This document shows positions 7,766 through 12,888 of a stretch of DNA of 12,888 bases, one piece after another. The notes beneath the pieces were generated by a model. It saw only the letters and a program-made list of their open reading frames with translations, was not told the DNA's origin and ran no database searches. Position 1 is the stretch's first letter. Every line of letters begins with the position of its first letter. The translations under genes were made by a program, and so were the position numbers. The stretch is from Actinomortierella ambigua (taxonomy: Eukaryota > Mortierellomycota > Mortierellomycetes > Mortierellales > Mortierellaceae), in assembly GCA_016098155.1 (NCBI GenBank), contig JAAAJB010000786.1, positions 1-12,888 on the forward strand, given 5' to 3'.

Positions 7766-10162
7766 ATGACTGAGGCACCCATCCACCCTCCACCAGAGCC
7801 AGTGAGCAAGGATGTCACGGCAAAGGACATTGCCAATCTGTACTCCCGCATCCATAATCTCATCGAGACTGTCAAAGAGCCCCAACAGAAGGCTGCTGCC
7901 GCCCTGGCAGCACCTACCCCCACCGAAGCGTCTGCCAACGGCACCGAAGGTAAAGAAAGTCACCTCCTGACAAGAAAAAAAACGCTGACATCAATAATGG
8001 ACCCCGGGGAGATAAAGAGCCAGGATGCGGGAGAAGAGGACATTGTCAAAAGGAAAGAACAAAGGATCGGCCCATTACCTGTACGGAAGCATAGTAGCAA
8101 CAAAGGAGAAGGAGCGAAGGAGAGAGAAAGAGAGAGAGACAGAAACAATGCTACAATGAAAAATGGTGGCGACGGTCGTGGGTCATCGACGACGATATTA
8201 AACACGACTAAAGTGCTTACGGCGGGTTTACGTGGGGGGTTCTCAAGTTCTAATGCAGCTTGTTTCTCTTTTCCCACTTTCTAATTTGCCTTTGGACATC
8301 CAACGATTTCAATCTCGATGTCACCCTCACCTTCGACCTCTCCTCCTCCATCATCGCCCTCCTCATTGTCGCAAACTATCGGCAATGCAGGCGATGCTGC
8401 AACAACCTCGGAGACCAACGGTCATCCAGCCACTGCCCCACCAAAGTATGAGCTTGCCGATGGCGAATGTCCTTGCCATGCCGTTGTGTCCACGTTTACC
8501 AGCAGAACATGCGGAATCTGCGATCGAGTGCTTCCTTCGCTGGCCGAGGCACACAATGAGAGGACACTGCTGCTCGAGGACCTGGAGCAGACCAACGTGC
8601 GCTTGGTGGAGGAGCAAAAGCGTGCATCCAAGGAAAAGATTGACAATGAGGTTCTGCGCAAAAAGGTGGAGGACCTTGAAGATGCTTTGGATGCACGGAC
8701 AGATGACTTCTTGCGAGTTCAGCGAGACCTCTCGATCATGAACGATAAGTATGTGGATGAGATTGACAAGGTCGCAGAGCTGCAGCACGCAAAGGAGATG
8801 GTCGAGAGCGAGCTGGAGGAGCTCAGCCGCACGCTCTTTGAAGAGGCGAACGGCATGGTCGCATCAGAGGCACGCGCTCGCCACCAGCTGGAGCTTACAC
8901 GGAAGCATCTCGAGATGGAGCTCAAGGATGCACGGGACCGTCTTGCGGCCGAGACGTCGCAACTCAAAGAACTCAAGGCCAAGATGGAGGCCGTCATGGA
9001 GTCGTCAGAGCCAAACAGCAAGCGCACATCGACTGACCCGTCGGCACGGCCTAGCGTCGATCTTGCCCAGTTGTTTGGCGTCAACAACAAGATGGCTGTC
9101 CCCAACCAACAGGATCAGACGGCCATTGCCATCGATGGCAATCTGATTCACGAATTCAAAGAGTTTGTCGCTCAGGCATCCTCGGTCCGCCTCGCCAAGA
9201 TCCATACCCTGCCCTTTATGCGGCACTGTCAGGACGAGGATGTCGAGCCCTGCCTCCGTTTTGGCGCCAACCCACGGATCTCGGCCAGAAAGCTGACCGA
9301 GGGCATCTGTTCCAACACCTGCTTTATCGAGGAGGCCACGGCGGAGCAAGTCAAGGAGTATGAACGTATGGTGGCGGCCGCTCAGCAGCCCCCCTCACCT
9401 GCACGCAACTCGACCTCGAGCAAGAGCCAGCTCTGGGACCGCCTGCAAGCCCAATACGCCATCTACCAGGCACCCAAGGGTGGCTGCCAGACTTGCGGTC
9501 GCTCAGGGCCGCTGACCCATCGTTACCGCATTGCGACGACGGACGAGTGGTCGTTCATTGACCGTTTCTGCCGCGATCGTCTGGTGGCGGTGTGCGAGTT
9601 TTATATTTTCATCCGCAATATCCGTGCTGGCCTCTACTCGACTCGCACGATCGAGGATCTGTACTCGGAAAGTCTGCGCCTCCGTCTGCAGATGTTTTAT
9701 GCTCGCCTGGGTGTGCTGCCTATCATGTTGCGTGAGATTGGTATGCAATCCCAGTCATCGATCGGCATCATGGGCCCCGCGGGCGAGACACAGTCAGTCC
9801 CCCATAATGCCCCTTCGCCGTCGTCGCGGTCGTCCCTCGCCTCATCGAGCAGTTCGGATCTCCGTGCTGGTTCGTCGGATGTGGTTGTTGCCACAGAGTC
9901 GGCTTCGGCGGTCGAGAGCACCACAGCCACCACCACCATCACATCATCCACCACTGCGACCACCACCACCACTGCCATCGTCACTGAAAAGGCTTTGGTA
10001 GATTCTACAGTGACCACCGATGCCACGCCCTCCTCCTCGCATACCACGACTTCCTTGGCTTCGGCTGGACCAGAGTCAACAAACCCTTGGACGGCAGAGG
10101 AGACAGAAGAGAAAGAGAAGACAGAGAAGGCAGAGGAGAAAGAGGAGACAGAGACCAAGTAA
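7766..10162 (+). CDS. Sec2/Rabin8-family Rab guanine nucleotide exchange factor
   Basis: Two exons, 7766–7949 and 8391–10162, join in frame across a 441-nt intron (GTAAAG…TGCAG) to give 651 aa. Residues 1–61 are Pro/Ala-rich with one helical stretch. Cysteines at 88, 90, 102 and 105 (CPC…CGIC) could bind a metal. A long charged coiled coil spans about 112–263 and holds the Sec2 core LSRTLFEEANGMVA (206–219), the segment that opens the Rab nucleotide site in Sec2p/Rabin8. A conserved C-terminal region follows: LPFMRHCQDEDVEPCLRF, CQTC (427–430) and CRDRLVAVCEFYIFIRNIRAGL (starting at C455), as in Rabin8/GRAB. The tail is a Ser/Thr-rich linker, then a Glu/Lys-rich end. By homology it should activate a Sec4/Rab8-type GTPase on secretory vesicles for polarised exocytosis and hyphal growth. 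An in-frame ATG at 8318 lies inside the intron and could start a shorter form. Confidence 0.9.
8111..8142. repeat. GA-rich simple repeat in the Sec2 intron
   Basis: An imperfect (GA)n purine tract inside the 441-nt intron 7950–8390, not translated in the spliced model. Confidence 0.75.
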
Positions 10163-10304
10163 AAGAAAAAAAAAAGAAGTGTCGTCTTCTCTTCTGTTAT
10201 TTTCATCGTGTTTCTTTGGCGAGATCACCCTCCCCGTTCGCATATCACACACACAGAAAAAGAAAGCTTGGCCCTTTTTTTGCAGCTTGTCACTCTTAAA
10301 GAGC

Positions 10305-10310
10305 AATAAA
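10305..10310 (+). terminator. Poly(A) signal of the Sec2-type gene
   Basis: AATAAA 142 nt after the TAA stop, running into an A-rich stretch. Confidence 0.6.
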
Positions 10311-10416
10311 AAAAAACCTATATCCATCGTCTCTTTGTTTCAGGCGTCGTGTTACATTTTGCATGGTGCGCAATTCCTGTTACTCCACGCTTTTTTTGTT
10401 GTGTTTGTGTTCGTTT

Positions 10417-10422
10417 TTTATT
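10417..10422 (-). terminator. Poly(A) signal of the enoyl-CoA hydratase gene
   Basis: TTTATT on the plus strand, i.e. AATAAA on the sense strand, about 60 nt after the hydratase stop codon. Confidence 0.6.
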
Positions 10423-10481
10423 CGTTCTTTGTAATAGACTCCAGACAAATTGAGTTTTTTTGTTCTCCCCTGTCTCTTTTC

Positions 10482-12078
10482 TTAGTTGTGGGTGAAGGTG
10501 GCCTTGCGCTTCTCGGCAAAAGCAGACATACCCTCCTTCTGATCATTGGTGGCAAAGGTGGCGTGGAACAACCGTCTCTCAAAGGTCAGACCGGCGGACA
10601 GCGAGAGCTCAAAGGACTGGTTGATGGCATCCTTGCACATCTGGACAACGGGCTGCGACAACGAGGCGATCTTCTCGGCCGTCTTGACGGCCTCATCAAC
10701 GACCTGGTCGGCAGGGAAGACCTTGGAGACCAAACCACCACGCTCAGCTTCGTCGGCATTCAGGTTCCACGAACCTGTCAGGCACATCTCCATGGCCTTG
10801 GACTTGCCAACAGCCTTGACCAGGCGCTGGGTGCCGCCGGCGCCGGGGATCGTGCCGAGCTTGATCTCGGGCTGACCAAAGACGGCCTTGTCACCTGCAT
10901 AGATGATGTCGCACATCATGGCCAGCTCACATCCACCACCGAGCTGTTTTTTTTTTTTTTTTTTTTAGGAGATGGGATAACAAAAGTCAAGGGCGTAGAC
11001 AACGCTTTTAGAGTTCAATCTTTTCACATGTAGAACTGGGCGATGAACTTCCTGTCGACACACAAACACAAAGAAAAATGTGTGTACCACACTCTCACAC
11101 CCGCTCCGTGCCAAATCAAGCCAACGCCATGCCTTGTTTTGTATGGCAGTAATGTTGTGCAACGAATGCGATGGGGAATGGACTCTTGTGGCCACAGTAC
11201 ACCCGACTTTTCTTGTTTCCATAGACGACACGTATCTCTTATTTTTTTGGGGAGCTGGGAGGACACGCCTATTCCCATAGTCGAGGGCGTTTTTTTTTTT
11301 CCTGTACTCTTTTTTTCTTGGTCTCACACTTACAGCAAAGCCATTGACAGCAGCAATGATGGGCTTACGGATGGTGGTGATCTTGGTCCAGTGACCCAGG
11401 AAGTTGTTCTTGTAGTTATCAATGAAGTTGCTGTCCTTCATCTCCTTGATGTCAGCGCCAGCTACAGATAAATATGGGGCCAAAGTTTATCAGTACCTTT
11501 TTTTTAGGAGATCGTTTCCTCAGGTCCTCCAAATTCTCACGGGGGGGGGGGGTTAAAAGAACTGCCACCCTCTCTTCCCCAGATCAAAGAACATAGTCAC
11601 TCACCAGCAAAGGCGCGCTCGCTGCCGGTGATGACGATGGCACCAATGTCGCTGTTGTTGTCAAACTCCTCGAGGACCTTGTTGAGCTCAACAAAGAGGC
11701 CGTTGCAGAGCGCGTTGAGGGCCTTGGGCCGGTTCAGCGTCACCAGCGCAACACGACCGCGAGTCTCTGTCAGCAGATACTCGAGCTGAGCGGGCTTGGC
11801 AGGCGAGACAGCATCTATCGTCACATTAGAGAGAGAGAGGGAGAGAGGGAGACAAAGAAGAGGTGAGTAAACCTGTTGGCAAGTCCCGCAATGGAGACAT
11901 GTCGAAGGGATCAAGCAATGCCCTTTCCCATCGCACACTTTCAGCGACATCGGGTCCCTCTCTTTCTCTCCTTTCCTTCATGTCACGTACTGTAGGCAGG
12001 GCGAGCAACAGAGAAGGAACGGGCCAAGGGGCGCGCAACAGCGGCACGAGCAAGAGGCTGACGAAGGGCGGCAAACAT
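10482..12078 (-). CDS. ECHS1: Mitochondrial short-chain enoyl-CoA hydratase (crotonase)
   Basis: A four-exon minus-strand gene, in coding order 12078–11991, 11814–11605, 11461–11334 and 10943–10482. Introns are 176, 143 and 390 nt, and all junctions close in frame to give 295 aa, the usual length. It adds water to 2-trans-enoyl-CoA to make (3S)-3-hydroxyacyl-CoA in beta-oxidation. The first ~30 residues are rich in Arg, Ala and Ser and lack acids ([20 protein letters not shown]…), a typical mitochondrial presequence. Then follow the crotonase fold marks: [15 protein letters not shown], the [11 protein letters not shown] oxyanion-hole segment (junction at Ala100), [19 protein letters not shown] and [20 protein letters not shown]. 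Catalytic glutamates correspond to Glu148 (GGCELA) and Glu168 (GQPEI), and both are present. No peroxisomal SKL-type end is seen (C-terminus THN). The symbol is given by clear orthologue-level resemblance. Confidence 0.95.
10947..10966. repeat. T20 homopolymer (A20 on the sense strand) at a 3' splice site
   Basis: Twenty T on the plus strand. On the hydratase sense strand this is A20 placed directly before the CAG acceptor of intron 3 (10944–11333). Confidence 0.92.
11541..11552. repeat. G12 homopolymer run in hydratase intron 2
   Basis: Twelve G on the plus strand (C12 in the sense strand) inside intron 11462–11604. Confidence 0.88.
11826..11853. repeat. GA-rich repeat, CT tract of hydratase intron 1
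   Basis: A (GA/GGGA)n tract on the plus strand. On the sense strand it is a CT tract just upstream of a CTAAT branch-like motif and the GATAG acceptor of intron 11815–11990. It therefore lies where a pyrimidine tract is expected. Confidence 0.8.
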
Positions 12079-12888
12079 GATGTGATGAAAGTTGCGAATG
12101 GAATCAATGGGTGGGGACGAGGTGAGGAAAACGGAACAAACAAGGGAGAGCTAACCCCGTGGGGAAGTTTGTACAGAGAAAAGCGCGAAGTGGTTGTCGG
12201 ACTTGAATGTCGTTCGCCACCCACTTGAACCTTACCCTTCCCCCTCCCCTTGCATGGTCTCGCGTCGCACGTTTACAAAAAAAGCGAACATTAGTGTCCA
12301 AGCACTACGGTCGGGAATAAAAGGATGGAAGGAGTGCTACCCTTTTAAAAAAGACAACCTCCATCAAGATAAGATAACCCGCTCCCCGAAATGCTGTCTG
12401 TTACCGGTCGGAGGAGGTCTTGCATGTCGAGACAACGGAGGGTCCAGCGGATGCGGTTTGCCAGGCAGGTGTCCGTCGGGTGAAAAAGGCCTTGATTGTT
12501 TGTCGCGTGCTGCAGGGTCGGCCGTCTTTTAGGTCGCGTTATTGCTTCCAATCACCCACTCTCCAATGGTCTTGTATATGCCATGTGCAGTGATCAGCTC
12601 CTTTTCGTGTTTCTCTTTCTTAAGAAATCGAGAACACAATCGGTCGTCTTGAGATAGATAGTCTCCGACGACCAGACAACCAAAGGCCATCGCCATCAGT
12701 AGAGGCGACTTTTTTTTTTATCCTCTATTGTTGCAACGGGCGGCCGCGTCTCGCAGATCGCGGACAAGTGCGCACCGAAGAATGAAACCGTCTCTTGAGG
12801 CCCGTAAAAAAAAAAAAACATATCTGGCAGTTCCTACATAAATAGACTGAAGGTAAAGGGGCTACAAAACGCCAACGTGCGCCCCAGG
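12079..12888. other. Upstream region of the enoyl-CoA hydratase gene, no gene recognised
   Basis: About 810 nt without supportable coding sequence on either strand. It should hold the hydratase promoter. Seen here are a tandem GATA motif (12368–12377), T- and A-runs near 12711–12719 and 12806–12818, and an unexplained GC-rich, unique-looking stretch at about 12375–12540. A TATA-like ACATAAATAG near 12836–12845 points rightward and might belong to a gene beyond the window. Confidence 0.55.
12368..12377. promoter_or_regulatory. Tandem GATA-factor motifs
   Basis: GATAAGATAA contains two overlapping-phase GATAA elements, 290 nt upstream of the hydratase start codon. Fungal GATA factors (AreA/Nit2 or Sre types) bind HGATAR sites, often in pairs. 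Function here is inference from the motif alone. Confidence 0.3.

Larger units (their letters stand above)
10163..10481. other. Convergent 3' intergenic spacer, Sec2 / enoyl-CoA hydratase
   Basis: 319 nt between the two stop codons. Poly(A) signals for the two strands lie at 10305–10310 and 10417–10422, so the transcripts probably end without much overlap. The stretch is rich in A- and T-runs. No gene was seen. Confidence 0.7.

Noticed and set aside
8232..8741. An alternative frame using the acceptor near 8251
   Set aside because: This acceptor puts exon 2 out of the conserved Sec2 frame. Acceptors using the nearby GCAG at about 8260 meet a stop within a few codons.
10020..11033. A 337-residue plus-strand reading frame across the end of Sec2 and into the hydratase
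   Set aside because: It runs out of frame through the Sec2 tail, then through poly(T)/poly(A) spacer and antisense to the hydratase exon. The translation is low complexity, and both real genes are secure.

Overview
The window is eukaryotic and almost certainly fungal. Protein genes are split by GT–AG introns of about 116–441 nt, several with CTAAY-like branch points. Two genes have AATAAA poly(A) signals, promoters are CT-rich on the sense strand, and a tRNA gene without encoded CCA sits at the left edge. A mitochondrial enoyl-CoA hydratase, a Sec2/Rabin8-type Rab exchange factor and the A-, T-, G- and C-homopolymer-rich noncoding DNA suggest an early-diverging filamentous fungus (Mucoromycota/Mortierellomycota-like). 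That placement is inference, not proof.

Layout, left to right. 1–71 (−): tRNA-His(GTG). 72–1402: no gene seen. 1403–1594 (+): a 63-aa secreted cysteine-rich miniprotein. 1989–2720 (+, 3 exons): PBDC1/Ypl225w-family protein, the cotranslational eEF1A chaperone family. 2920–5730 (−, 5 exons): a SulP anion permease with a C-terminal STAS domain, convergent with PBDC1. 5731–7765: a 2-kb divergent promoter region dominated by strand-asymmetric purine/pyrimidine tracts. 7766–10162 (+, 2 exons): a Sec2/Rabin8-family Rab guanine nucleotide exchange factor. 10482–12078 (−, 4 exons): mitochondrial short-chain enoyl-CoA hydratase, convergent with the Sec2 gene. 12079–12888: upstream DNA of the hydratase, with a tandem GATA motif and no gene seen.

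The genes do not form a pathway. They cover translation (tRNA, eEF1A folding), anion transport, polarised secretion and fatty-acid beta-oxidation, and look like ordinary chromosomal neighbours. All intron models were built by hand, requiring reading-frame closure and GT–AG borders. Every multi-exon model closes without stops: 145, 681, 651 and 295 aa.

No novel multi-gene system is evident. The points most worth a second look are the miniprotein with a four-cysteine CX3C ladder, the 110-nt AG-free zone that hides an in-frame alternative ATG in the Sec2 gene, the paired-cysteine motifs in that protein, and 3' splice sites preceded by long poly(A) instead of pyrimidines.
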